DNA of 64,000 bases from DASSFZ01 sp035283185 (GTDB taxonomy: Bacteria; Chloroflexota; Anaerolineae; Fen-1058), in contig DATEUJ010000243.1 of the NCBI GenBank assembly GCA_035283185.1, positions 23,237 through 87,236 of the forward strand, read 5' to 3'. The notes beneath the pieces were generated by a model, which saw only the letters and a program-made list of their open reading frames with translations, was not told where the DNA came from and did no database searches. Numbering within the stretch: the stretch's first letter is position 1; each line of letters opens with the position of its first letter. The position numbers and the translations under genes are program-made. Shown here in pieces: positions 54,801 to 63,009 of the stretch.

Positions 54801-56510
54801 TCTCTTAAGCATATAATGTCGATTAAGAAAGGATTCCAAGGCTGGGCCAAACGACTCGACAGGTAACTGCTCGATCTCGCTGAATTCGAGCACCACCTTC
54901 TGACCCTCCGTCAGCATCAATTCACGTTTAAAGTCCTTGAGCCGTTGTGATTGTGCATAGCTGGCATACAATGCGTACCCCCACACCAAATCGTGCAAAA
55001 TCACTATCCCTGGCCACTTCTGTATCGGCCCGTACATGTATAAATGATAGGCAGACGCACCTACTTGATAGAGAATGACATCAAATGGATCTTGCGCTTG
55101 GCGACGCTCGAAACCACGATAGTGATGGATTACATAGCGGCTGAGTAGATCGAGTGAAGGCAAATAGCCATCGTCCACGAAGACCTCAATGTCGTACAAA
55201 CAGCTCAACTTCCTCAGCAACTCAGCGCTGTAGTCCGCCACGCCACTCTTTTGTGGCGGCAGAGGTGTCCAAAGGGCAATACGGGGGCGCTCTTGAGCTG
55301 GGTCGGAGCGCATGATTGATTGGTGAGTTTTCTGGTAGCTTTCCAGCGTATTCCGCCCGAGTTGGGCCGGATCGAATTTCTTTGCGTGTTCCAAGCCACG
55401 CTTCCGCATTGCCTCGCGGCGAGCAGGATCCAGATATAGTGTATCAATAGCATCTGCAAAACCCTGTTTATCGTCTGGATCCACCAAAATCGCAGCGTCG
55501 CCTCCGACCTCTGGCAAAGAAGACGAAGTGGTTGTTACTACAGGGGTACCACATTTTAGGGCCTCCAACACCGGCAGGCCAAAGCCCTCATATCGCGATG
55601 GATGGACAACCATTGTCGCAGCATTATAGAGCGCGACTAATTCGTCTTCCGTCACGAATCCCGTCATAACGACGTTTTCTGCAATACCGTGTGTGTCCGC
55701 TACTCCTCCAATGTATGCCCGCTCAGCCTCCGACAAATGACATGCAATCACTAGAGGAAGTTGTCTACGCCGGGATGGCGGTAACAAAGCATAAGCCGCT
55801 AGAAGCGTGTCGAGATTCTTGCTATGATGCAGATGAGTCACTGTCATCACGTACTCATTGGGTAACTCCACACGACGATGCAACTTTCGCAGAGCAGCCT
55901 CGACTTGCTCGGAGGGCAGCACTTGAAAGCTTGGATCCGCAATGGGATAGGCAATGTCAATCTCATCGGGCGGGAACCCCAAGTAGTTGATTGCGTCTTG
56001 ACGCGAAGCAGCTGAAATGGCAATCAGGCGCACAGCATCCAGGGTGAAGATAAGGGCCCGTGTATAGAGTTCGCTTACCGCCGATTTCGGCGGCAGATAG
56101 TGACTGGAAAAGATTAGTGGTATCAGATCGTAGAAAGTAACGACCAGCGGGCAAACATCGAATTGGGGCAAAACGATGTCGTGCCATAGAAATAGCGTCG
56201 GCACATGGAAGATGTCGAGTTTGTGCCCATAGATCTGTTCTTGAAACTCCTCACTAGCACTCAGTAACCTGCTGGGCTGATTCGGATCATCATCTGAGGT
56301 AACAATTGAAGTAACAGACACATTTGGTGCGGTACGAATTTCGGGCAAGAACAGCGACCGATCGGCATTAGGTCTGCAGAAAAGCACATACTCATTCTCA
56401 GAGTCAAGTTTGAGCACTTCACGTAGCTGTTGCTGGGTGTACCGTCCCATACCACGATGCACTATGTCGGGACCCGCCGAGAGTATTCTGAAATCAATGC
56501 CGATTCGCAT
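51849..56510 (-). CDS. Giant GT4-GT4-methyltransferase-coiled-coil protein (1553 residues)
   Basis: Domains in order: GT4 (about 1-395; FHVPTLFLWH, VVHPSRYEGFGLPVLEALKC 301-320, GTPVVTTTSSSLPEVGGDAA); a second GT4 (408-815; ALWTPLPPQKSGVADYSAEL, FGSIDPVKHLDVCIKAF, LRYPSRKQMSGTLLRAVAAG, less standard at EX7E); a class I methyltransferase (about 860-1120; LILGVGAGTETTGFYL, LRFPDNTFDGIFSSGSIEHF, VLKPGGMLTLS); a basic amphipathic segment (1203-1226, MPKWLGALGRVLVRIFTLGR); a coiled coil (about 1230-1400) with a duplicated IESEISTLSQALD unit; and a C-terminal domain (1405-1553) ending in GGKFVLVTGPGN, like the second half of a methyltransferase fold. The order recalls chain-terminating rulers such as WbdD but with added glycosyltransferases. 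It probably extends and caps the glycan before export. Confidence 0.88.
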   Translation of the reverse strand: MRIGIDFRILSAGPDIVHRGMGRYTQQQLREVLKLDSENEYVLFCRPNADRSLFLPEIRTAPNVSVTSIVTSDDDPNQPSRLLSASEEFQEQIYGHKLDIFHVPTLFLWHDIVLPQFDVCPLVVTFYDLIPLIFSSHYLPPKSAVSELYTRALIFTLDAVRLIAISAASRQDAINYLGFPPDEIDIAYPIADPSFQVLPSEQVEAALRKLHRRVELPNEYVMTVTHLHHSKNLDTLLAAYALLPPSRRRQLPLVIACHLSEAERAYIGGVADTHGIAENVVMTGFVTEDELVALYNAATMVVHPSRYEGFGLPVLEALKCGTPVVTTTSSSLPEVGGDAAILVDPDDKQGFADAIDTLYLDPARREAMRKRGLEHAKKFDPAQLGRNTLESYQKTHQSIMRSDPAQERPRIALWTPLPPQKSGVADYSAELLRKLSCLYDIEVFVDDGYLPSLDLLSRYVIHHYRGFERRQAQDPFDVILYQVGASAYHLYMYGPIQKWPGIVILHDLVWGYALYASYAQSQRLKDFKRELMLTEGQKVVLEFSEIEQLPVESFGPALESFLNRHYMLKRIVDSSLVTVVHMDEAQRELADRYHDARVYTIHMGVDDPWQGLPVANLDFVRAQLGIQASTFVVGVFGSIDPVKHLDVCIKAFGLLSANHPDALLIIVGDAFDPRYMDQLLELTQSMGLAERVRFVGHIAVSDPGNDRLFDRYLLTCDVVVNLRYPSRKQMSGTLLRAVAAGKPVLITDLPEWSFLPNDFCWKIQAGDGAVHELGQYLVNLATDPVSRRQMSVSARAYFEQCATVADMAAMYESVIDQVAGRRLSRSSRSIQEDRLHMRALNFNKVCELEDFSDAELVDIMRDVFRHEIRHFTPEFPKGAEYRKYWEIAMSVRALRYFGVLRRDALILGVGAGTETTGFYLTNQVGQVFVTDLYLDSGTWENFAPGFMLAEPEKVAPYDFERDRLVVQHMDGRVLRFPDNTFDGIFSSGSIEHFGGLGFIANSAYEMGRVLKPGGMLTLSTEYLISGPPGGIGWEGCVLFSRENLTRYIVEASGLELVDDLNTDLSDATLTSKRDLTMYIEESDAYMARQGRYPRAGEIVWSKYPHLVLVHQGYVFCSVHLTLRKPDSYPAAPNEWARPTEATRTAISRSNLIVHSLKDNGSHPQTTAPAEVAVTMSRVDNQSELRALLQSADEIRLRGWNNPRLRRMPKWLGALGRVLVRIFTLGRILETQAQLVNGVVNHHLALNNRVASLSNQLTELEHQVQQITNEVLPESREHAERQSKFDMQLAQMTTQLARLEQEIGQLRRIESEISTLSQALDQQAASVARMATQFDQVDGRIRNVERIESEISTLSQALDERTRLVVSPDLFEEKLLQIQAHMESRIRDVDEKTRLNTSYVRLLIGQYNAGAGMDEMRSALPLMKEDLLDLLHQLEHQYPELARCGSVELSVQDGAAEEMVAAGAAYFGDRMSSAGEVYRSPNDAWYHVDFTPDWKRSILFESARARLKRGGKFVLVTGPGNLDVPKPSNLDLVVDHIVALASARAVRVYVWQKT
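52437..52593. repeat. Intragenic 43-bp direct repeat in the coiled-coil region
   Basis: The segments 52437-52479 and 52551-52593 are identical except for one base, with an offset of 114 bases (38 codons). They encode the duplicated IESEISTLSQALD unit of the giant protein. The near identity of the DNA suggests a recent in-frame duplication that lengthened the coil. Confidence 0.85.
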
Positions 56511-56533
56511 AAGACAACTGTATGGCCTGCAGT

Positions 56534-58540
56534 TTATGATCGATGAGCTACAATTCCAGCGAACGCCCCTGCGCCGGCACCCGTCACATATGGGTAATCA
56601 CGATAGTCGTAGCACTCGACCGCGTCTTCGTCGATCGGCACATACTGCGAACCATCAAAGCCCCAATAGCTGAACTCGGTTCGCCAGCCCTTGAACAGGC
56701 GGTGCAATGCGGCGGGACTGTATTGGCGATACCATGATGCCACCTTGGCCTGCCCGGCGGGCACAGTCACAATAGCCAAGCCACCCGGTTTCAGCACTTC
56801 CCACACCTCCGCCAGCGCCAGCTTATCGCCATCGGCAAATGGCGCCTGCCCGTAGCATGGCAGGCCAATATGCTCCAGCGTTGACAGAAGCAGAACCGCG
56901 TCGAAGTGCTGGCGTGGCAGATCATTGCCGATAATGCTCTGATGATGGAATACCGCACCACGCGGTATTTCGGCCGAGCAGTCACGTAGATCAAGACAGT
57001 GCAGAATGCGATCGGACTGCTGAATAATGCTCAAGTAGGTCGCATCGCAGCTGCCAATGTCAAGTATGATCCCCGATTGAGGGAGCTGCATCAAGGCCCA
57101 CGGCACTTCAATCACGCGTTCAGTTGTCACGGGGGTTGACCTCTTGATCCTAGACTGTACCAGTTCGGCGGTACCCTTATTACTAATGTGAGTGCTCGCG
57201 CGCTCAGAAACTTTCAATGTAGGCTTGGGTAAATCGGTCGTTGTGATAGGAACCTGCGAGTTTTCGGAGTGGTCTGTTGTTTCGCTTGTCACCTTAAACT
57301 GCGATACTGGATAAACCTTAATGAGATTGAGTGCGACCCCGAGGTGGCGTTGATCGGAATTAGCCGGGTCAAATGCGCTTGGCAAAACCGTCCGATTGAC
57401 ACGAAAACTCAGTCTCGTAATAGAGCGGTTGAGCGCCAGCACCCACTGGGGAATGTGTCCAGAAAAAATGTTTGCACCCGTTTCAGTTTCGGCCTGGCAT
57501 TGCAGTGCCATGAGATGGTCATTGACGCTTAAGGCCAAGCTGTCCAGTATATCGGACGCGAAAGAGGCGATCACGCGGAATTCAATAATCACATCACGTG
57601 AAGTGTCCAAACGCAAATCAAGTGTTGACGAGGTATCAGGGCCCGTCCATCGAAAATAACCATGGGCCGGGTGGTACTCGCGTTGGTGCCAACCGGCGCC
57701 AGATATTTCCTTGTCAAAGGTAAGCTCAACTGACTGGTTATACGGCAGCTCCAAGGATGTAAAAGAACGCACATAGTTCTTTTCAAGCAACTCTTCAATC
57801 ATCTGCAACCAACGCGCTTCAAAAATATGCTGGGCATATTGATAGAGCTCTGCATCCAGCTGTGTACGCTTGGCCAAAATGCTTAAGGTAGCGGGCGGAA
57901 TATCTTCACGCTTTAACCTGCTGGTCGGAGACACATTCAGGCTTTGAAACCTTGGGCGAGGTTTCCAGCCAAACGTGTACGAAAGCAGGCGGATAGAATC
58001 TTCCATTCGTTCGGTTAAACCAACGAACGCGAATTCACTAAGCCGCTCCTTAGCGATCCGAAGACTATCCTCGCGAATCTGCTCTTTAGCATTGCTGACG
58101 TCGCTCGTTCTGCGAATATCATGGTCAGACGCAATCATGCGCGTTTGAACATTGGCATAAAATTCGAACATGGCGGGGTCTTTAATGTAGTCGGGAAAAG
58201 ACATGTTCCTAACACGGTCATAGAGAATATATTCCGGCGTTTGCCGTAGCATCTCAAACTGTGATAAGGTTCGCTCGATCGGATCCCGCAGGATCGTCAT
58301 GTAAACGGGCTTCTTAGGCAAGAGCTTTCCAATGCTATAAAAAATGTGGCCCTTTATCAAGCGATAGGGTGACAAATCCGAAGGTCCTTGCGAGACTGCA
58401 GACCACGAGTCAAACGTGCATATCTCGTGCTGTGCAAATTGCGCTTCTATAATGGAACTAATAGTGGTCCCTGCAGTTTTGGGAATATGAATGAAGCAGA
58501 TCTGATCGTCATCCCGAAGGCGGTAATGAGTCGGCTGCAT
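56534..58540 (-). CDS. Sulfotransferase - beta domain - methyltransferase fusion
   Basis: The 668-residue protein begins with a sulfotransferase domain (about 10-245): 5'-phosphosulfate loop FIHIPKTAGTT (16-26) and 3'-phosphate site ILRDPIERTLSQF (83-95), as in PAPS-dependent Gal/GlcNAc O-sulfotransferases. A beta domain (about 270-412) carries GAGWHQREYHPAHGYFRW and RHLGVALNLIKVY. After a Thr/Ser-rich linker (413-480) comes a class I methyltransferase (about 485-660; IILDIGSCDATYLSI, DAVLLLSTLEHIG, VLKPGGLAIVTVP). Motif I has DIGSCDAT, a weak match to GxGxG. The gene lies between Wzt and the giant protein, so sulfation and methylation of the glycan are likely. Confidence 0.87.
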   Translation of the reverse strand: MQPTHYRLRDDDQICFIHIPKTAGTTISSIIEAQFAQHEICTFDSWSAVSQGPSDLSPYRLIKGHIFYSIGKLLPKKPVYMTILRDPIERTLSQFEMLRQTPEYILYDRVRNMSFPDYIKDPAMFEFYANVQTRMIASDHDIRRTSDVSNAKEQIREDSLRIAKERLSEFAFVGLTERMEDSIRLLSYTFGWKPRPRFQSLNVSPTSRLKREDIPPATLSILAKRTQLDAELYQYAQHIFEARWLQMIEELLEKNYVRSFTSLELPYNQSVELTFDKEISGAGWHQREYHPAHGYFRWTGPDTSSTLDLRLDTSRDVIIEFRVIASFASDILDSLALSVNDHLMALQCQAETETGANIFSGHIPQWVLALNRSITRLSFRVNRTVLPSAFDPANSDQRHLGVALNLIKVYPVSQFKVTSETTDHSENSQVPITTTDLPKPTLKVSERASTHISNKGTAELVQSRIKRSTPVTTERVIEVPWALMQLPQSGIILDIGSCDATYLSIIQQSDRILHCLDLRDCSAEIPRGAVFHHQSIIGNDLPRQHFDAVLLLSTLEHIGLPCYGQAPFADGDKLALAEVWEVLKPGGLAIVTVPAGQAKVASWYRQYSPAALHRLFKGWRTEFSYWGFDGSQYVPIDEDAVECYDYRDYPYVTGAGAGAFAGIVAHRS

Positions 58541-58613
58541 CGCGAGGGCTATCTCCTCAGTGTTATTACTGACGATATGAGCTGAATATCTGGTTACTCG
58601 TCCTAATCCTCAC

Positions 58614-60074
58614 TTACTGCACAGTAGAGACCTGTACAATTGGGTGCGAATAAACCAAGCCGTAAATCGGACGGGTATCTGGTGCCACAACACGGACAGC
58701 GCAGATGTCGAGGCGACGATGAAGGAACCCTCCCTCACCAGTAGGAGTCTCCGAATCACCTACAACACCTGACTCCACATAGTAAGTGCGAGGCGCCAAA
58801 TCAATCTGCACGCCAAATCGCACCTCTACTACCTCTCCTCGCTGAAACCGATTATAATGATAACCCTCCCCTTCGCTATTAATGGCTAAAACAGCGATAC
58901 CCTCGACCGATCTGAGCATCATCCCAAAATTCAGATTGTGAGATGTTTCGTGAAATCGTACTCGGTAGCGCCACAGGTAGCGTTGCCCGGCGATCAGCAG
59001 GTTCACCCGCCGGCCTGCTGAATCGTGCATGCTACAGTCGAGAATCTCGGCCGCCCCATTGCCGTAAGCGATCTCCGTCGTCTGCGGCATTGTCATGTCA
59101 AATGATTCAGAGAGATCGGATCTCACGTCAGGGACCATGCCCTCTGTTGCACCTGCCAGCTTGTGTGCAAGCTGGGTCGCAATCTCATCGGGTCTGTGTC
59201 GGTCGTGGCGAGCTATTGACAGTATTTCACTTTGTTGTTGCGGTGTGCCGTAGAGAAAGCTCTGGTAAACGTCGGTCACGGGTTTGCTAGAACCATCCAA
59301 GATTATCTGGCCCCCATGAAGGAAAATGCATCGATCGCACTGCCGAATAATCATCTGCGCGTTGTGAGACACCAGCAATACAGTACCGCCATTCGCACGA
59401 AAATCCTCTAGCTTGCGCATACACTTGCGTTGAAATGCCTCATCGCCAACTGCCAACGCTTCATCCACGATAAGCACATCCTTCTGGACGACGGCCTGCA
59501 CCGCAAATGCCAGCCGCACGACCATGCCGCTCGAATACAGTTTTACCGGCTGGTCGATAAACTCGCCAATATCGGCAAAGGTGACGATTTCATCGTAACG
59601 CTGCTCCATCTCCTCGCGGCTAATGCCCAGCACCGCGCCATTGAGAAAGACGTTCTCGCGTCCAGTAAACTCCGGATTGAAGCCGCTGCCTAACTCTAGT
59701 AGGGCGGCCACGCGCCCTTTAACTTGCAATTCGCCGGTCGTCGGCGATAGCGTCCCGGCGATGATTTGGAGCAGTGTACTCTTTCCACTGCCATTGCGCC
59801 CAATGATGCCGACCGACTCGCCTTTCCTGACCTCGAAAGATATATCTCGCAACGCCCAGAACTCGCGACCGTAGTATTTGTTGAAGCGCCAGAACAACTG
59901 CTGCTTGAGCCGGTCCTGCGGCCGGTCGTACAGGCGGTACATCTTGCCCACGTCGCGGACGGAGATCATCACCTCCGAGTCGGGCTGCTCAACCCGTGGT
60001 GCACTCGCCATGCCGGCGTGAGATTGGCCGTTCGGATTCACTGCAACCGGCTGTTCGATCACACTCGCATCCAT
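58614..60074 (-). CDS. wzt: ABC transporter ATPase with carbohydrate-binding tail (Wzt)
   Basis: The 486-residue protein has the Wzt layout: N-terminal MYRLYDRPQDRLKQ lead-in, Walker A GRNGSGKST near residue 94, KLYSSGMVVRLAFAVQ, Walker B VLIVDEALAVGD, LVSHNAQ, and a C-terminal Wzt_C-like sandwich (about 325-475) with AAEILDCSMHDSAGRRV and YYVESGVVGDS. The tail is longer than in many Wzt proteins and differs clearly from that of the other copy (34986-36263). It pairs naturally with the Wzm gene upstream at 60314-61453 to export the finished polyprenyl-linked glycan across the inner membrane. Confidence 0.93.
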   Translation of the reverse strand: MDASVIEQPVAVNPNGQSHAGMASAPRVEQPDSEVMISVRDVGKMYRLYDRPQDRLKQQLFWRFNKYYGREFWALRDISFEVRKGESVGIIGRNGSGKSTLLQIIAGTLSPTTGELQVKGRVAALLELGSGFNPEFTGRENVFLNGAVLGISREEMEQRYDEIVTFADIGEFIDQPVKLYSSGMVVRLAFAVQAVVQKDVLIVDEALAVGDEAFQRKCMRKLEDFRANGGTVLLVSHNAQMIIRQCDRCIFLHGGQIILDGSSKPVTDVYQSFLYGTPQQQSEILSIARHDRHRPDEIATQLAHKLAGATEGMVPDVRSDLSESFDMTMPQTTEIAYGNGAAEILDCSMHDSAGRRVNLLIAGQRYLWRYRVRFHETSHNLNFGMMLRSVEGIAVLAINSEGEGYHYNRFQRGEVVEVRFGVQIDLAPRTYYVESGVVGDSETPTGEGGFLHRRLDICAVRVVAPDTRPIYGLVYSHPIVQVSTVQ

Positions 60075-60080
60075 ACAGAC

Positions 60081-60300
60081 CTACTCAGCTCCGGCACGCT
60101 GTTCCAGAAACCCGGCGAAGGCCAACAACTCCGCACGCACCTGGGACAAGGTCGCGGGCGCTTTCCACCGTCGCGGCAATCAGTTCAAACACGCGCTCCA
60201 GGCCAACGTAGAAACCGTGCAAATTCAGCGCCGCGCTGTCCAGATAGAAATCGTCGGTCGACTGCTGGGCGCGGCGCCATCCCTCCCGCGCGCGATTCAC
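60081..60300 (-). pseudogene. HepT/HEPN-like fragment
   Basis: A GTG at 60300, preceded by AGGATGA, opens a frame with DDFYLDSAALNLHGFYVGLE and VFELIAATVE, similar to HepT-type HEPN ribonuclease toxins. After about 48 codons the similarity stops. In the next frame, SQVRAELLAFAGFLEQRAG resembles the beginning of such proteins but comes after the middle part, so the fragments are out of normal order. No antitoxin (MNT-type) partner is present. It separates the Wzm and Wzt genes. The assignment is from memory of the family only. Confidence 0.45.
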
Positions 60301-60313
60301 GACACTTCATCCT

Positions 60314-61453
60314 TCAAATCACATCCGCAAATCCCGACTTGGTCTTCATAAACCACATATACCCCACCAGCAACACGACGCCTGCAAACAGCGTCGTCAC
60401 GAGCCAGGCATCCCACTCGAGCGGCTCGCCCGATACCAGAGTGCGCCGGAAACTGTCGACGATCGTCGTCAGCGGGTTCAGGCGCATGATCGGACGCACG
60501 GCTTCGGGCACCGCCTCGATCGGGTAGAAGATGGCCGACATGAAGAACAGGACCTGAGTGACCAGCCCGACGAGGTAAGCGATGTCGCGCACGTACACGC
60601 CGAGTGAGGCCAGGAACCAGCTCAGCCCCAGGCTCAGGCCGATCAGCGGTATCGCCGCGACGGGCAGTTGCACGATCGTTGCCGACATCGTCCCCGCGAT
60701 CAGCAAATGAGCCGCAATGAGGATCGCCACATTGACCAGCGCCTGGAACAGCGCCGCGCCCAGCGCGCTCGCCGACAGAATTTCCAGCGGGAACACCACC
60801 TTCTTGACGTAGTTCGGGTGCGACACGATCAGCGTCGGCGCGCGGTTGACCATCTCGGAGAACACGCCGAACGCGATTAGCCCGGCGAACAGGGTGACGG
60901 CAAACGTGCCTTGGCTCTCTCCGCCCTCACCGCGCCAGCGCGCGTTGAAAATCACCGAGAACACAAATGTGTAGATCGCCAGCATCAGCAACGGCGTGAC
61001 GAGCGACCAGACCAGGCCCAGTGACGAGCCGCGATACCGCGCTTCTATCTCGCGCCGCACGAACTGGCGCAGCAGGTCACGATGCAGGTACAGGTTGTAC
61101 AGCAGGCCGATCGGGTTGAGGTAGCGATACCAGCGCACCGAGACATTGCTCGAGCGCACGCCCGTCGAGGCGACGTACAACTTGCGCGAATCCCGAATCA
61201 ACCACCCACCCAGCCTAAACAGCGCGAAAAGAGCGAAGGTCAGACTGCCCAGCAGCAGCGCCTTGCCCCACAGCGGGATGCTCCACAGCGGCTGCTGCGT
61301 GCCCGGAATCGGCTGCCAGCGGATGGCGATCCAGACGCCATACGACACGACGCAGCAGATGACAAAAACAATCGTGCGCCGTCGCAGGGCTGCCTGATCC
61401 ATCCGCGACAGGCGATCCGTAACAGGCTTCAGGATCAAGATTTCACTGCTCAT
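60314..61453 (-). CDS. wzm: ABC-2 type polysaccharide export permease (Wzm) with N-terminal extension
   Basis: The C-terminal about 260 residues match Wzm/TagG permeases: LLRQFVRREIEARYRGSSLG, LVWSLVTPLLMLAIYTFVFS, HPNYVKKVVFPLEIL and FYPIEAVPEAVRPIMRLNPL, with about six membrane spans. Ahead of this are about 115 extra residues with two more hydrophobic segments (28-45, 68-88), unusual for the family. The ATG at 61453 has no clear ribosome site; an ATG at residue 18 is an alternative. Together with the Wzt at 58614 it would form the exporter of a lipid-linked glycan. Confidence 0.9.
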   Translation of the reverse strand: MSSEILILKPVTDRLSRMDQAALRRRTIVFVICCVVSYGVWIAIRWQPIPGTQQPLWSIPLWGKALLLGSLTFALFALFRLGGWLIRDSRKLYVASTGVRSSNVSVRWYRYLNPIGLLYNLYLHRDLLRQFVRREIEARYRGSSLGLVWSLVTPLLMLAIYTFVFSVIFNARWRGEGGESQGTFAVTLFAGLIAFGVFSEMVNRAPTLIVSHPNYVKKVVFPLEILSASALGAALFQALVNVAILIAAHLLIAGTMSATIVQLPVAAIPLIGLSLGLSWFLASLGVYVRDIAYLVGLVTQVLFFMSAIFYPIEAVPEAVRPIMRLNPLTTIVDSFRRTLVSGEPLEWDAWLVTTLFAGVVLLVGYMWFMKTKSGFADVI

Positions 61454-61495
61454 CCGATTCTATCACTCATCATTCGCCATTCATCATTCTGCATT

Positions 61496-62971
61496 TCAAA
61501 ACGCCCCGTCCTGACTGATGACCGCCGGGATCGTCTTCACCAGAATCCACATATCCAGCCACATCGAATAATGCCGCACGTAGTACAAGTCGTGTTCCAC
61601 TTTCTGATCCACGCTCTGCGGCCGGCCGTTCACCTGCCACCAGCCGGTCACACCCTGCGGCGCCGAAAAGCGCTTGTGCTGCCAGGAGGAGTAACGCTCG
61701 ACAAGCGCTGGCAGCTCCGGGCGCGGCCCGACCAGGCTCAAATCGCCCTTAATCACATTCAATAGCTGGGGCAACTCATCGATGCTCCAGCGCCGCAGAA
61801 AAGCGCCGACGCGCGTCACGCGCGGATCGTGCGGTCCCTTGCTAAACTGTACCGAATCGCCGTTCATCTCAATCAGTCGATGCTCGTCGCCGTCGGCATC
61901 GACCACCATGGTGCGCAGCTTGTACATGGCGAACGGCCGGCCACCCTCGCCAATGCGCTTCTGCCGGTACAAGGCAGACCCTGCCGAGTCCAGCTTGATT
62001 GCCAGCGCGCCGATCAGCAGCAGCGGGCCGACCAAGACCAGCAGCAGGCTGGCGACGATCAAGTCGAAGGCACGCTTCATTGCGCGCTGCCGCGGCGCGA
62101 GAACGGGTTCCTTCAGGCTGATCACGGGCATGCCGGCCAATTCGTCCGCTCGCGAGTATAGGTAGGCCAGGTCGAAATAGTCTGGGATCACTTTCACCTG
62201 AACCGGCAGGTCGTGGATCGTGTCCATCAGCCTGGCCAGAGCATGCGATTCGGATAGGGGCAGGGCAACCAGCAACTCGTCCACCATAAGGTCTCGCGCG
62301 ATCGACTCGGCATGATCCAGCGGTCCCCAGATCGGCAGATCGGGCGGAGCGGTCGCCTGGGCGTTCCCATCGTCCAGGTAACCGATCACCTGATAATCGC
62401 CGCGCTTCGTTTGCGACAGGCGCTGAGCCACCTCCTGGCCTATCGCACTGGCGCCGATGATAAGCGTTCGGCGCGGACGCGTCAGCGACAAATTCAAGAT
62501 ACCGCACAGGCTGTGGATGGCAAGCCGCGCCGCGGCGACCAGGCCCACTTGAAGCAGACCAAAATAGACATACAGCCAGCGCGACACTTCTCGTTCCACG
62601 AAATACAACAGGCCGGCCAGGAGAGCGATGCCGACGAGCGTGGCCTTCAACACCGCCCAAATCTCGACGCCGAATGAGCGCAGCCGTTCTGCCTGGTACA
62701 CGCCCATGGCGCCATAAACGACCAACCCCAACACGATCGCAACAAGGTACACCTGCGGACTCACCCAGCCTTCGTCGATCAGCGTGGGGCCGAACGGCAA
62801 GGCGCGCCTCAACTCAACCGCCAGCCACAGTGCGGCCACCGTCAACCCGGCATCAACCACCGGGAGGAACAGCAAATACCAACCACTTACGTCCTTGGGA
62901 CGCTTTTGGGTGACCTGTTGAGCAAGATGCCGATGCGCCAGCGTAGACAGAGTGGCCTGTTCTATATTCAT
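61496..62971 (-). CDS. Polyprenyl-phosphate sugar-1-phosphate transferase (WbaP/WcaJ type)
   Basis: From ATG 62971 the protein has 491 residues: four or five N-terminal membrane spans (to about 125), a CoA-binding/NAD-like domain (about 145-260, LIIGASAIGQEVAQRL), then the bacterial sugar transferase domain (about 295-491): KRAFDLIVASLLLVLVGPLL, RQKRIGEGGRPFAMYKLRTM, WSIDELPQLLNVIKGDLSLV, GPRPELP and GVTGWWQVNGRP. It transfers hexose-1-phosphate from an NDP-sugar to undecaprenyl phosphate, the first committed step. Which sugar is used is unknown. The gene is 38 bases after the uracil-DNA glycosylase stop. Confidence 0.93.
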   Translation of the reverse strand: MNIEQATLSTLAHRHLAQQVTQKRPKDVSGWYLLFLPVVDAGLTVAALWLAVELRRALPFGPTLIDEGWVSPQVYLVAIVLGLVVYGAMGVYQAERLRSFGVEIWAVLKATLVGIALLAGLLYFVEREVSRWLYVYFGLLQVGLVAAARLAIHSLCGILNLSLTRPRRTLIIGASAIGQEVAQRLSQTKRGDYQVIGYLDDGNAQATAPPDLPIWGPLDHAESIARDLMVDELLVALPLSESHALARLMDTIHDLPVQVKVIPDYFDLAYLYSRADELAGMPVISLKEPVLAPRQRAMKRAFDLIVASLLLVLVGPLLLIGALAIKLDSAGSALYRQKRIGEGGRPFAMYKLRTMVVDADGDEHRLIEMNGDSVQFSKGPHDPRVTRVGAFLRRWSIDELPQLLNVIKGDLSLVGPRPELPALVERYSSWQHKRFSAPQGVTGWWQVNGRPQSVDQKVEHDLYYVRHYSMWLDMWILVKTIPAVISQDGAF

Positions 62972-63009
62972 GATTGAGCGTTCTCGCAAAGGGAAATGGG
63001 AATACGGCT

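Noticed and set aside
61461..61495. Short direct repeats around the Wzm start (ATCATTC-type)
   Set aside because: The units are short and irregular, within a 42-base spacer; no regulatory or mobile-element meaning can be supported.
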